Of a stretch of DNA of 64,000 bases, positions 36,600-47,909 are shown piece after piece. Position 1 is the first letter of the stretch. Each line of letters begins with the position of its first letter. The position numbers and the translations under genes are program-made. The notes below the pieces were generated by a model. That model was not told the DNA's origin. It saw only the letters and a program-made list of their open reading frames with translations, and did no database searches. This stretch comes from Sisyra terminalis (Eukaryota > Arthropoda > Insecta > Neuroptera > Sisyridae). The DNA is taken from the NCBI GenBank assembly GCA_958496175.1, contig OY292277.1, forward strand, positions 23,020,282 to 23,084,281, given 5' to 3'.

Positions 36600-37050
36600 T
36601 TTTAGTCTCTATACCAGTATTTTTTTAATATATAGTTGGAAAGGTAGATAGGTAATACTTTTTTCATATACACAAACATTTAAAGCACATAGTATTTCTC
36701 AAACAATTGTTTTAAAAAAATATATTCTCAAACGTCTTCTTAATTTTTAAGATGGTTAAATTAGAGTTTCTGAGGCAATGGACTCCTGGGATTCGCGAAT
36801 ATATGTATAGGGATCTGCAGTCTCATCATATTACATCTCATTTTTTTATAAAAAAGTATTATTTTTTTTGTAGGTATTTGTAGTACTAAAATAAATGGAC
36901 CGAAATTTTTGCTACTTTTTCAAGGGAGTTCTTGAATTTGTGCTTGATTTCTTTAGGGGTCCGTAGGTTGAAAATGGTTAAAAAAAGCTTATTAAATGAT
37001 ACTCTCACACTTATGTGCGTTGAAGAATTGTTTTTAAAAATAATCTCCAT
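36600..37050. other. gene-free stretch
   Basis: Nothing recognised between the LINE relic and the SINE. Confidence 0.6.
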
Positions 37051-37051
37051 T

Positions 37052-37214
37052 CTGGCGGCCGAATGGCCACTCCAAAACCACTAGGTTTTGGGTTTGATCC
37101 TCGTATTGATCAAATTTTCGATATTTCTCGATTACGGATTTTTATTAACCCTAGAATCGCTAAAAGACCTTAGGAAGACCGATAAAACGACAGTAAATAA
37201 CAATAAAAAAAAAA
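37052..37214 (+). repeat. SINE copy, plus strand
   Basis: Same family as 2159-2327. The head lacks its first bases but has TGGCGGCCGAATGG and a B box TGGGTTTGATCC. The body (ATTTTCGATATTTCTCGATT, TTATTAACCCTAGAATCGC) and the GACAGTAAATAACAATAAAA tail are well preserved. Confidence 0.75.
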
Positions 37215-38880
37215 TCAACCAAACGTTCAAATTATATGTATATTTTTCATATTACCTTCATTTAAAAGCGACCATCAATTAAAACGAGTCTTAAATCTCA
37301 GTTGAAAGCTTTAGGCAAAATCCTCAAAAGTTTTCCATAATAACCGAAAGTATTTACGAAATCTGAACAGAAAAAATATCGATTTACATTGCCAAACAAT
37401 CGTATAACAAAAATAAATATACGAGAGATATAATTAAACTTTTCGGATGTGTTTAAATTGGATACTAAACATTCAAAGCAAATTAATTAAATAAAATAAT
37501 AAATTAAGTAAAAGTATAAAAATAAATTTCAAATTACAATTGTGAAACAAATACTAAAACACTAAAAGTTCAAAACTTTTTAATTTGTCACTAATGAAAA
37601 ATAATAATTAAATTGAGTACTTAACTTTAATGGCTATAATGAATGGAAAAAACGAAAATCCAGCTGATAGGCAATAAAATAAATTTCTTTGAACTTTTGG
37701 AAAACAATTTTGAAAATAAAATATTTTTTCTTCCTTTTTTGTTAGTAAACAAACACTTTTTTTAATAATAGGTACAACAAAAAAAAAAAACGTATAAACC
37801 CATATTTATTACCTTTCGCAGCTATTAAGTCATATTTCGAAATAAAATTTCCATCATCATTTAAAACATACTCATGGAATTCAGGGTTTTAAAAAGCCTA
37901 ATTTTTATTTAATTTCCATTTTATTTTTTCTAACTTTACTATATGACATTGTAAACACCTTTTTTTTTGAGGAAAATTTTCAGTTTTTAATAATACAAAT
38001 TATTCACTTATATTATAATTGTACATATATTTTTTTATTGGAGCTTTATTTAAAGAAATACTTTAAACTTACAACAAAACTAAAAAAAATAATTCATTTT
38101 TTTCATGAAGTAATAAAGACAAACTTTATGAAATATTTAAAAATTATGATAAATTAAATTTAATAAATGTGACGGTTTTTTATTTATGGTTGACATATAG
38201 CTACAATTACTTATACTCGAAATATAATATTAAGCAATACTTTTAAATTTTTTTGTTTTATCCATTATTTTTATTTTTTATAATCATTTATATTTCTGTT
38301 TTTTGTTTTTCTTAATTAGACTACTTATTAAGGTTTCAACATAAATTTAAAAAAATTAATGACATAATTATCTTGTGATTATATTTTGCATTACAAAATA
38401 ATATCAATATATTATAGTAATATAGCTACCTACATTTTATAATCTGAGCATTTCAAATATTTGGAATTATATGGAAATGCTTACAAAACCAAAAGAAGAA
38501 GAAAAATTTTAAAAAAATATTGTACTGAGAGGAAGTGATTTAATTAGAACATAAATTTTATTCAAATGAATAAAAATTATATTCAATTTGTAGAAACTTA
38601 AAAGGTAACTTTATGATAAATGTTTTTTTTTTCGAAGAAGATAATTTGGGATTCGAGTAATTAATAATAAAGAAATCCCATTATTTGATCGTCTTTTGAA
38701 AGTTCTGAAACTCCCAGGGAGTCTCTGTAAATGCTTCGAAGGTCTTGAATTTAATGAAAGAAAAATCGCAAACTGTACTCCCTATGGTAAAAGATGGGCA
38801 AAGCTTGACCATTGAGATGTGTATATGGATTGACCGTGCATGTGACGTCAAATATAAATTCAAAAAATTAAGTGTGGCAT
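37215..38880. other. gene-free AT-rich stretch
   Basis: Extremely AT-rich with homopolymer runs and no feature, except that 38690-38870 is less AT-biased without a recognisable frame. Confidence 0.6.
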
Positions 38881-38881
38881 A

Positions 38882-39131
38882 CAAAGCGCCATCTACGTGG
38901 GCTCAGTTTTTATGATAATTAAAAACAATAGCAGGCAATTGAGTGCCGTTGAGCGCCTGCCTACACAAATAAGCGCTTGCATTTTTCTTGCTTCAATTCT
39001 TCAGTTTTGCACACCAGAAAAGAGACTTCCTATATAGGTTTTTCTATCAACGATTCCAACACAGGCGCTTTTGTATTCTTTTGTATTCCGCTTAGTTCAT
39101 TCCGAATTTGTACCCACGTAGATGGCGCTTG
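38882..39131. mobile_element. 250-bp MITE with TA target site
   Basis: Left end CAAAGCGCCATCTACGTGGG and right end CCCACGTAGATGGCGCTTG are inverted, with 18-19 matching bases. TA lies directly outside both ends (38880-38881 and 39132-39133), as expected for a Tc1/mariner-type non-autonomous element. The inside has further GCGCCTG/CAGGCGC words. No frame. Confidence 0.75.
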
Positions 39132-39134
39132 TAG

Positions 39135-40580
39135 ATCCTACTAGTGCGGGTTATCATTTACTGTACAGTACAATATCCATTTATACAGATCAGTGCGCTA
39201 GATCCAATAATCAAGTAGCTGTTATAGTTGGAAGCTGAATGTCTATCAGCATAAGCATGTTATTTTTAAGTGACCGAGGTCACCCTCATATCCTGGGAAG
39301 GATAATTCGTCTCTGAAAGTGGATAAACGATACTTTTGTAATCTTTAACGGCACAGGACGCGAAAGGTATAAGTGGGACGCGAATCGCCTTAATTTTTCC
39401 AAGATAATTAATATGGCAGGAATTAAAAAAAAAAAAACTGCCTCCAGTCCCTGGTAGATGTTACTCGTCTGGGAGTGCAAAGAATCCACAGAGAAACTCA
39501 GAATAGCTACATGTAATGTGAAATAAAGGGAAAAATAGAGAATAAGCGTGATATAGGTAGAAAAAAGAAATCGGGTTTGAAAAATTTAAGAAGGACCAAG
39601 AATAATCAGAGATACATACGTCATATTAACCACCAATCTCACCAGAAAAAGTAGTAAGGAGGAGGATTATCTGATGTGGAATTATATAAGTACTGCTGAA
39701 AATTGTCAACCGAATTTATTCGTAACCCAATTCGGTACTATATCTTCAATTATATTTTCATCAAAAAATTAATTTATACAATAAGAAATTAAACGAAAAT
39801 TATCTTTTAAATTTTAATTTCTGATAACTGAAATGAAAAGAAAAATTCGGGAAATCGATGTTTTTGAAAAGTTCAAATTAGTATTTAAATATTTATTTTT
39901 GCTCCTTCTACCATAATTCGTTCTTAAATCGTGGCGCCGGAGATATTAGCAGTAAGCTGATTTTAGCAGAGTCGAAGCAGGAACTAAAGTCAACCAATTC
40001 ATTCGGACTCCAGCTCCTAGAAATTATATACTGAATAAAGTATAATGCGAATACTTACTAAGTATTTTTAGGAACTTCATACATTTAACTAAGCCCCAAT
40101 GATATCAAATTGCATTAAAGTTTAATGAAAGTGACGTAAATTTAAAAAAAAAACATAATAAACTGTAATAATTTAAATTGAAGCTGAAACCGTAGTCGAA
40201 GCTAGAACTAAACATAAGCTCCGGATCCGATACTTCAGTTTCAGAATCGGAGTCTACATCAATTAAGTTACGTTCCTCAGCCATCCTATAAAGATCCAAA
40301 AAATGGAAAATACAATTTCTTGACTTAGGTAATGTTTTAATCCTTCGAAACTTTTATCATTTTTCATCAGCTCTTATCATTCAATTAGTGAATCTTCTGA
40401 ATAGACGTCTCATGGTTCTCGGATAATCTTAATTTTTTATCTTTATTTTTATCATTTTAGTTACTGCATTCGAATATTTCTTGTTTCTTTTAATTATTTG
40501 ACTTTTAGAGTCTGTTTCAAATCTAAATTGTGACTTATCTTGCAGGTAAAATTTTATCCGAGGGATAAAGACAATATATG
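39135..40580. other. gene-free stretch
   Basis: The block 39270-39500 is G+C-richer (GTGACCGAGGTCAC, GGACGCGAA) but has no readable domain. Words of the type AGTCGAAGC/ACTCCAGCTC cluster at 39960-40010 and 40185-40270, similar to 35385-35730, perhaps from an old low-complexity satellite. No gene. Confidence 0.5.
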
Positions 40581-40585
40581 TATTT

Positions 40586-40762
40586 CAGTGGCATAGCGTG
40601 GATTTTCACCGTCCGAGGCCGACCCACAATTTGCTGCCCCCAATTTTCTATTCTTTGTGTTTTCTCAAAGCAAATGTTTTTTTGTATTTATCAATGTCAA
40701 TATGCCTCCCCATTTTTATGTGCCATGGCCCGTTTTGCACTCACAACACTGCTACTAGTGTA
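40586..40762. mobile_element. CAGTGGC-type hAT MITE, degraded copy
   Basis: It starts CAGTGGCATAGCGTGG and shares GACCCACAATTTGCTGCCCC-type, CTTTGTGTTTTCTCAAAGCA and TCAATATGCC segments with the well-bounded copy at 56972-57220. The right end is eroded (about 40762), so an 8-bp duplication cannot be confirmed. The overlapping plus frames are not genes. Confidence 0.6.
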
Positions 40763-40841
40763 TTTTCACCTAAGCATATGTATAGGATTTATTAAGCATT
40801 TATTTGCACCCATGAGTGAAAAAAACGGATCTTAAGGTTTA

Positions 40842-41257
40842 TTTTCATGCAGTCGCTAGTCGCTGGTTTCTAGCGAAAAATGTGGTCATGTGACCAAAAA
40901 TAGAACACGTGCGCCAAAATTTGAGCGACAAATGAGGCTCTATCGAATATCAATGTACCAATGTAACCACTTTATTATATTGATATGTGTATGTAATTAC
41001 GATTAATAAGTATTAATACTTGTTTATAAACATTCAACTTATGAATAATAAATGAACCGACTATGAACTCTATGAATTAAATGAACCAGAAATGTATTAA
41101 TAGCAAAAATCATGTCTGGTTGAATTGATAGAATCCGGCAAAATAGCTAAACAAAATTTAGCTTTATCGCTACTTTTTTCAGGTGGGACACATGTTACAT
41201 TTTAGTCACGTGACCACATTTTTCGCTAGAAATCAGCGACTAGCGACTGCATGAAAA
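40842..41257. mobile_element. 416-bp MITE with 50-bp inverted ends and TA site
   Basis: The left end TTTTCATGCAGTCGCTAGTC and the reverse complement of the right end are nearly identical for about 50 bases (further matching block TCTAGCGAAAAATGTGGTCA). TA lies outside both ends (40840-40841, 41258-41259), though the AT-rich flanks make this weak evidence. No coding frame. Only copy in the window. Confidence 0.7.
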
Positions 41258-41259
41258 TA

Positions 41260-42620
41260 CACCATTAGAGTATCAGAATATTATGACTTCTTAACTATCA
41301 ATAAGATCAGTAGCAATAGATTCAGTCTATGTAAAATTTATAAAAATCTTTTACTTGCCTATTAAATATAAATGATTGCCGTTATGAAAAAAATAAATAG
41401 AAAACTGGCTATACTTCTGCAAAGAATCATTAGTTTATTAAATTACCAAAATTGATACTTAAACTAACAAGACTACGACTCTTTTATAATTTGTCTAATA
41501 TTATTTAAGTATAATTGGGCGATTTTGGCGCACTCAAGGATGAATTTGAGAATTCTTCTGATTTTAGAATTAGAAATTGACATTTTTTTCTCGATCTGTT
41601 CAATATTTTGTAAATTATATTCAAATTGCCCCACGAGACATACCATTTCAACATTTTAAACCCTCGTCTGTTTATATATGTAAAAACATATCACTCTCTA
41701 TCATCAAATCAATCTGCAGGTTAATATCGAATTATATTTGAGCCCAAGCGAATAAAAAATTTAACCCGGATCTTAGGGGAGATTTTAGATAAAATGTTGC
41801 ATCCATCCTTGTCCCTCCCGATTTTTTTGTGTGGAATTTAGTGGAAAATATTTTCATTTTATATCTTCGATCGAGAAATGGAATATTTTTATTTAGAAAA
41901 AAAAACCGGTATTTTTTAAGTTTATTAATATAAATGTGTATAATTTTATTTTTATTATTTTGAAGCAAATTCTTTAATTTCGTTAAATTTCGTAAGAATG
42001 GCGCCAGTGTCTAATATAATATTATCTAAGAATTATTTCAAAATATTTAAATATTTTGGACGTTAACAGTTTTAAGTGTTATACATGTCATGACTTCAGC
42101 CTGCTTCTACTGTGTACGGTATATGTATATTATGTTGATCTAGGAAAAATCTTTTGGGCTTTGAAAAGTGATTTTTCTCAAAGTGATTTCAACAGTTTCT
42201 GGTTCGATTGAGTCATCGAAATATTAAATTATTTATTATTGAAATTACGCAAGTGAATTCCATTATGGTAATTATTTGTCCAATCAAATTAACGCGTTAT
42301 TTTTTCTAAATTAATTTGGACTTTATTGTTATTTATTCGTTTGGCCAAGAAAAATAATGTAAAACCGATTGTGAAAATGCTAAACTCATAAATTCTGTTC
42401 TTTAAGGCTCGAAATATTTGATCCGATTACACTTAATTTTAAAATCTTCTAAATTAATCATTGTTTTTTTAAGATAGATCCGGTTTGCTAGTTTCTTTTT
42501 ATCATATTATTATCTTCTTCAGCGGTATCTACTTAATTTTCAAAATTTTTAAGCAGCTAAATTATTAAACTTATAAAAATTCAAAGAAATTTTGATTTAA
42601 TTTAAATCCAATTATCATTT
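41260..42620. other. gene-free stretch
   Basis: AT-rich, with no recognised gene or repeat. Confidence 0.6.
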
Positions 42621-42621
42621 A

Positions 42622-42730
42622 CTAGCCGATACCTGTGACTTCGTCTACGTGATGATATTTTACAATCTGTTTGACTTTCAATTATTAACTGATAACTTTT
42701 ACCTGCGCCTTCGCTAGCGTGGATACTGTG
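42622..42730 (-). mobile_element. Helitron-like 3' termini, two in tandem
   Basis: In minus orientation, 42622 is the last base of a CTAG preceded by a hairpin-forming block; in plus orientation it reads A then CTAGCCGATACCTGTGACTT, CGTCTACGTG, very like the Helitron end at 53478. A second, weaker copy (TTTTACCTGCGCCTTCGCTA) follows at about 42698. The 5' end was not found. Confidence 0.45.
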
Positions 42731-42924
42731 AAAGAAGGTTCAAAAATCATTAGAATAAAAGAAAATAATTAAATCATTGTTTTTTATGGACTGTTCGGGA
42801 TCATCCTCATTTCAGAATTCTGATGTTCAATTTAGTTTAAAAAACTTTAAAATCATACTTTTTTATTACATATCTCACTACAAAAATTAAATAGTGCTAA
42901 TTATTAAGATTATAAAAGCTCATG

Positions 42925-43131
42925 TCCTTTTTAGAACCGTCAAATCTGGCAACGTTGAATTTTCTTATTTATTTTTTATTCTATTCGCGATTTTTTTGTT
43001 AATTCAATTTTAATATGGTATAATTTTCTCTTTTGCGGTTAGAGTTTCATTATAGGTCGATTTATTTGTGAATTAAATTAACAACAGAGTAGAAAATGCA
43101 ACGTTGTCAGATTTAACGGTTCTAAAAGGAA
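42925..43131. mobile_element. palindromic core module M1, solo copy
   Basis: The ends GTCCTTTTTAGAACCGTCAA and, reverse complemented, GTTCCTTTTAGAACCGTTAA are inverted, and the pairing continues through ATCTGGCAACGTTG and the GAATTAAATTAA centre. About 207 bp with no frame. The ATCTGGCAA core recurs at 50601-50840, inside 55746-55974, half in 21813-22239 and half near 35065-35145, always with the same centre but with different outer flanks. Confidence 0.65.
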
Positions 43132-43191
43132 CAAAACGTTTAGTAAATCAATTCTTTTTCAGAAGACCACAAATAAAAGTATAATTCTAAG

Positions 43192-43479
43192 ATGCTACTG
43201 TACACTATATTTCATGGGTCCCCAAGAAGCGAACCACGGTCTGGATCCGGAAAGTCGACCTACTTTGTGCAAACCTTAAGTAATCATAAACTTGTATGGC
43301 CGACTACGTATTTTTCTTTTACAAAGATACTTTTACAATTTAGAACACTTGAAGACTTTTCTTTTCAACAGCGATCAAACTTTAGTAAACAATTACTTAT
43401 AATACCAAAGCGAAAACGAAAATCTTCGTTCTTAAATAGCTTCCATCGCTTTCTTATCGGATACTTTGAAACATATTAA
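43192..43479 (+). other. unassigned frame with a GSGKST (P-loop-like) motif
   Basis: A 95-codon frame reads PRSEPRSGSGKSTYFVQTLS near its start. GxxxxGK[ST] is satisfied in form by GSGSGKST-like residues (SGSGKST), and the following NHKLVWPTTYF segment has a protein-like composition, as in the packaging or helicase ATPase remnants common in invertebrate genomes. There is no Walker B or other motif to support this, the frame turns basic and low-complexity, and its borders are plain stops. Could be chance. Confidence 0.2.
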
Positions 43480-44189
43480 TAGCCTGAACCTTAAACTTTG
43501 AGGCAAAGCAGAGCTTTTGTGGAAACTCATATCAGAAGTACAAAAATTTCCACGAAAACTAAATCTTTTTAATAATGATCTTGGTAATGAACACCTGAAC
43601 TTCCCTTATTTAAAAAAAGTGTGTAGGTTATGATGGGCGCGTATTAGAAGTTATACTTCTTTATAAAAGTCTAATTTTTTTCGAAGAATAAATTTCAATC
43701 GTTCTTGTTCTATAAATAGAGTTCTTAACAAAATTGGCATCATCATGATTATTAAATACTTTTTTGAGTTAAAAAGGATAGATCAGTGGGGATTATTGGG
43801 ATTCAAGGTATGATAACAGTTAACACTTTCCTCTATTCCTACATCTGTTTTTCATCCTTCAGAAACAATATGGTTTTTAAAAAATCATTTTTCAATTGTT
43901 AGCAGGAAAGTGGACATAAGAGGATATAAATTCATATACTAATAATTAAAACCGTCATATTTTTTTTCAATGTTTTTTCTGTATCCTTGACAATGAAAGT
44001 TAAAAGTTTCTAATGGTCGGTTGCATATTTTAGGTGTGAAAGAGTAACAAGCAAACCAACTCAATTAATTTGTTGGGATTGAAGTATTAGAATAATAAGA
44101 CGGATGTTTTATGCATTTGTTTAATCTGGGAAAATCATGACTTTTCCAAAAGCACATTTTTTCCTGTAATATTTGTTAATGTTTCCTTT

Positions 44190-44915
44190 GTTAATGGTCC
44201 ATTCTGCCCCACCCCCTGGGGCACAATGGGAAATGAGTCTGGGGCGCAATAGGATACTTGTTATTGATTTAGTTCGCAGATGAAGATATTGTCATCATCG
44301 TGTTTAACCCAACACATGCCAAATGTGCCCATTTTTGACAAATACTGCAGGAACACCAGCTTTCATTAGATTTGGAATTTAAATCCTCACAGTATAAACA
44401 AATTACCTCTGCATCTTCCGACCTTTCTTATATATGGACTGTCGGATAGTTTTCCTTATATACGCACTATCTACTGATAAAATAAAAATGTCTATCTGAA
44501 TGGGAAATACTATCTGAATGGTATACCCCATTCCGCCCCACCCATTGTGCCCCAAAGCACCTTTCACACAAGCACGACTATTATGGCAGGATATATTGGT
44601 TATATTTGAATTATCACTAGGCTTTTAGTTAGTCAACAGTATGTTTTAACAAACATCATGTTAATATTCAAACAAAAAATAGAACATAGGATAATTACCT
44701 TAGAGTTACTTTGAAAAAATTAGAATTCGGATACGTTTATTTCGACTTTTGATAAAAATAAAAACAACTACTCTCTTTACTGGCGATAGCCACTTCTTAT
44801 AACGCAGCACAGTTAATTGAACATTGAGTATGATTTTTAAGCATTTTTGTCACCTGTAACAAGTGTTAATTCCATTTCCCATTCCGCCCCGGTACCCCAT
44901 TTCGCCCTATGTTCC
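44190..44915. mobile_element. DNA transposon relic with GGGGC..AATGGG ends
   Basis: G/C words stand out in AT-rich DNA: TGGGGCACAATGGGAAATG (about 44217) and, in reverse, CATTTCCCATTCCGCCCCGG (about 44875) are inverted copies. Additional copies are CCATTCTGCCCCACCCCC (44200), CCCCATTCCGCCCCACCC (44526) and CCCCATTTCGCCCTATG. The interior holds a transposase tail on the minus strand. Exact ends are unclear, and the superfamily is inferred only from that tail. Confidence 0.5.
44269..44412 (-). pseudogene. transposase C-terminal PHD-like zinc finger remnant
   Basis: The minus-strand frame reads VICLYCEDLNS, ESWCSCSICQKWAHLACVGL and then a stop. CxxC, WxCxxCxxW and HxxC spacing is that of the PHD-like finger that closes many insect pogo/Tigger-type (DDE_1, CENP-B-like) transposases. 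A one-base shift after VGLN gives DDDNIFICEL, the usual end of that finger, so a frameshift separates the last part. The catalytic domain is not present in the window. Confidence 0.6.
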
Positions 44916-45223
44916 CATACGTTTATATATTGCACAAGTATAACTGCTATATTTAGTTTTAATTTGAATTATATAGACCAATTTTTCGTCCTTCAGAAAC
45001 AATATTATTATTTTTTTTCAATATATTTTTCTGTACCCCTGACAATGAAAGTAGTAAGTTTCATGATGGTCGGTTGAGTAGTTTTGGTATGAAAACGTAA
45101 CAAGCAAACCAACTCCATAAATTCGTTGGGATTGAAGTACCAGAATAAAAGGACGGATGATTTTTACATTTGTTTAATATCACCCGATATTAAATCTAAT
45201 ATTAAGCTAAAAATAATTATAAA

Positions 45224-45372
45224 TGCCTACTAGTGACCGAGTGGTCTAGGTGACCGCTCCAAAACTGGTAGATTTTGGGTTCGATCCTCAAATCGAGCAA
45301 ATTTTCGATATTTTTTGATTACGGATTGTTATTAACCCTAAAGTCGCTAAAGACCTTTATACCTCAAAAAAA
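45224..45372 (+). repeat. SINE copy, plus strand
   Basis: The best-preserved head of the family: GCCTACTAGTGACCGAGTGG, TCTAGGTGACCGCTCC, and a B box GGGTTCGATCC matching the polymerase III consensus. The body follows (ATTTTCGATATTTTTTGATT, TTATTAACCCTAAAGTCGCT), but the tail is shortened. Confidence 0.8.
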
Positions 45373-45379
45373 TAATTTT

Positions 45380-47235
45380 TGAATTATACATTGTAAGATT
45401 AAACCAAAATTTTTACCAAGACATTTTTACCAATATTTCAGCTACATAAAAAATATATAAATTTTATTATCCAAAGGCTTGGGAATCTCTGATCTTTAGC
45501 GACCAAAGAAGGTCAAATCATTTTGTTTGGGTTTTCCTTTGCAATTTTTAGCTCATTTTTCTACTGAGTCAAGATAGCATGACGGAAGCGGATCAGTGAT
45601 TATTTTTTTTCCGTTTTAATTCAATTATTTATCACTTACACTAAATCTGCAGGTGAACAAGTCGAGAGAAGTCATTTATTAAAAATTTTTTTTGCGTCAA
45701 TATTTGAAAAAAATATTTGCCAATAAATGTTTAAATTACTTATTATTAAATTATCATCGCTGGTAATTATCTAACAGCGAACATGCAAGAAATGAAAAGA
45801 TATTCAATTTACACAGCGAAAAAAAAACGCAACAAGAGATTGAAGGGCAAACGTCTATCAAAATCTCCTCTAATAGACATCAAACATTGAATCTTTGTTT
45901 ATTTTCCGGTTTTTGAATGGAGAAAATTAATTTGCAAAACTGAAATTAATCTTCTATTGAAAACACAACGAACAAAAGAAGATTTATTTTTTTTTCACGA
46001 TCCCAACGAATTCCTCAAAAGGAAAAAATATTTTCATCATCAAAGGAATTTTGATTTCTTTTATTAATTTACTCATTAAATAAATATTTATGTAATGAAA
46101 AGAATTAAAAAAAATACAAAAATAATGTGTGAAAAATGTCCATTTTTGTTGGTACATCTGAATGTGTTAATTGCCTAAAACGGCATTTAATTATCATAAA
46201 TTAATACTTCAAGATCTCTCTTGCTTTTGCTCATTGGTAAATATTAGTCTTTTTTTCCTTTTCTTCTACTCACAGTTGGATAGGCGTAAAATATAATAGA
46301 TGAATTTATTTTTTTTCAGTTGCTCGCTTGACCCTTGTATTAATACATCGCTGACCCAAAACTCGAAATCAATACATTGCGATATCGGCCATGACTTATA
46401 GGCGTTCAATTTCATTATTACATTTTCGATTTGGCAAAAGCCAAAAGACAATGCTGCCTGCCGAAAATAAGCGTGTTTACACAAAAAAGAGTTTTCGCTT
46501 TTTTTTTCACAATTTGGAATATTGATTCAGCAAACGGGTGGTGGGTGAGAAAAGACATGGGATTTTAAGGTTTGGGTTTCAGATGGCGGATCTTGCGTTG
46601 GTTGTACAGTGTATTTTAAGAAGAAAACGATGTCGTCATTTTCTCGGCTTGACCCACGTTCAATTGTCTCTTTAGATCCTGATGGCTAACCTCTGACGTC
46701 GTTAGAACCTTGAGAAACTCCCAACGAAAATGCAATTATTTCAATATTAGTGACTAATATGTTATTGAAGTCAAAGACAAGGGTTCGGTTTGGATTTCGG
46801 TGTATTTTTGACTACATATTACATCAACAAAAAATTTCTTCACCAAAAGAAAACACAAGTCACTATCATACAGAAAAAAATTGTGGTTCGATTATGTTTT
46901 CAAGTCGAAGGTTATTTATTTCTTACCCTAGCAATCTGAATAGAATTGTTTTTCAAAAAGCATTTCCTAGATTTAATTTTTATGAGAAAAGATCTAGAGG
47001 TATAATCTAGGAGTTCTAAGGGTCTCGGAAAGATATTTTAATGATACCTAGAAGGTGTTTAAATACTAATACAGTCCTGGAAATTTCAGATCTCTACCGC
47101 AATTGATTTTTGAGAAAATGAATAATATGAAGCAAAGTATGAAATATATAACGTTTTGATATTGTCATAATTATTTGCGCCAGATATATTTATCTAAACT
47201 TCAAATCGTAAAATCTGTTTATATGTCTTTTTTAC
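45380..47235. other. gene-free stretch
   Basis: No recognised gene. The plus frame at 46750-47010 and minus frame at 46266-46484 have no domain. 46500-46740 is G+C-richer and may contain more of the LINE that follows, but no motif is readable. Confidence 0.5.
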
Positions 47236-47416
47236 TAACCGAACTATTTCCAAACTGATGTGGGAGTGCAAGGAAACCCTTATCAACCTGGCTACCAAAA
47301 ATGAGGTTTACTTGGGGTGAATACCGGGTCGCAATGGTATAAAAAATAACGAAAGAGTTTATGTTTTTACCCTTCAAAGATCTGGAACACCATTCACAGA
47401 CCCCCATCCTGTATTT

Positions 47417-47450
47417 GGTAATCAAAACCGGAATGCCGGTTTTGATTACC
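47417..47450. repeat. perfect 15-bp hairpin
   Basis: GGTAATCAAAACCGG (47417-47431), loop AATG, then CCGGTTTTGATTACC (47436-47450). All 15 pairs are perfect. It lies inside the LINE relic, where the RNase H frame breaks. Confidence 0.85.
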
Positions 47451-47463
47451 GCAGTGACCATTC

Positions 47464-47495
47464 AAGAATGGATTTATTTTTATAAATCCATTCTT
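47464..47495. repeat. perfect 14-bp hairpin
   Basis: AAGAATGGATTTAT (47464-47477), a four-base T loop, then ATAAATCCATTCTT (47482-47495). It follows the previous hairpin by 13 bases. Two adjacent perfect hairpins suggest local templated mutation or a tiny insertion. Confidence 0.85.
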
Positions 47496-47909
47496 CGATG
47501 ATATGTTTCAAAAGTAGTTTACATAAAGTAGTGCTTTTTAGCACTACCGGACAAAAAAAGTCATAATGGGAAAACCATTCCAGAATTTAACTATTTAAAT
47601 GATTAATCTCACAAAAAAAAAACAAGTCAGAGTGGTAAAAGACCTACTTACCGATCATGGCAGACTAAAAAAGCACCTGCACATAATTGGAATATATGTG
47701 GATGAACCAGTATACATATTCTGTTAAACAAAAAGACGAAACTGCTTACTACACGTTCTGTAAGAATCTAGTGCTTTAAATAAATGGAGACCTAAGGAAC
47801 TAAAAATTATAAACCCTAAAATCGAAACTGTTGCAAAGCACCTAGTTCGCTGGTTGCTGAGATTTTCCCAATTAGTTGGTATTGAATAGATGCAATAAGG
47901 ACCCAGGAA

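Larger units (their letters stand above)
43849..45180. repeat. direct repeat pair flanking a transposon relic
   Basis: 43849-44127 and 44975-45180 share CCTTCAGAAACAATAT, GACAATGAAAGT, TGGTCGGTTG, GTAACAAGCAAACCAACTC, TTGGGATTGAAGTA and GACGGATG. They are in the same orientation, with about 0.85 kb between them that holds the zinc-finger transposase tail and the GGGGC-AATGGG words. Either a tandem duplication or the two ends of one insertion. No reading frame. Confidence 0.55.
47240..47905 (+). pseudogene. LINE (I/R1/Jockey-type) RNase H and C-terminal relic, second copy
   Basis: Pieces in order: SKLMWECKETLINLATKNEV, YLG stop IPGRNGIKNNER (usual LxWVPGHxGIxGNExAD), SGTPFTDPHPVFGNQ (usual GPEPxxGxS), DLLTDHGRLKKHLHIIGI, KDETAYYTFCKNLVL, RPKELKIINPKIETVAKHLV and RWLLRFSQLVGI. 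The order and spacing equal those of 4345-4965 and of intact elements of this group. Stops and shifts occur throughout, and two hairpins interrupt it at 47417-47495. Non-functional. Confidence 0.75.

Noticed and set aside
35385..40270. Clusters of ACTCCAA/AGTCGAAGC words as a satellite
   Set aside because: Too few and too irregular to define a repeat unit.
40345..40375. Minus-strand CTGATGA followed by CGAAGG
   Set aside because: Lacks GAAA and the GTC cleavage site; no stem pairing.
40578..40835. 85-codon plus frame with hydrophobic segments
   Set aside because: It lies within a CAGTGGC-type MITE also present at 56972-57220.
42493..42530. Minus-strand CTGAAGA ... GAAAC
   Set aside because: The core words are present, but stem II is only A/T noise and stem I pairs just three bases; no GTC.
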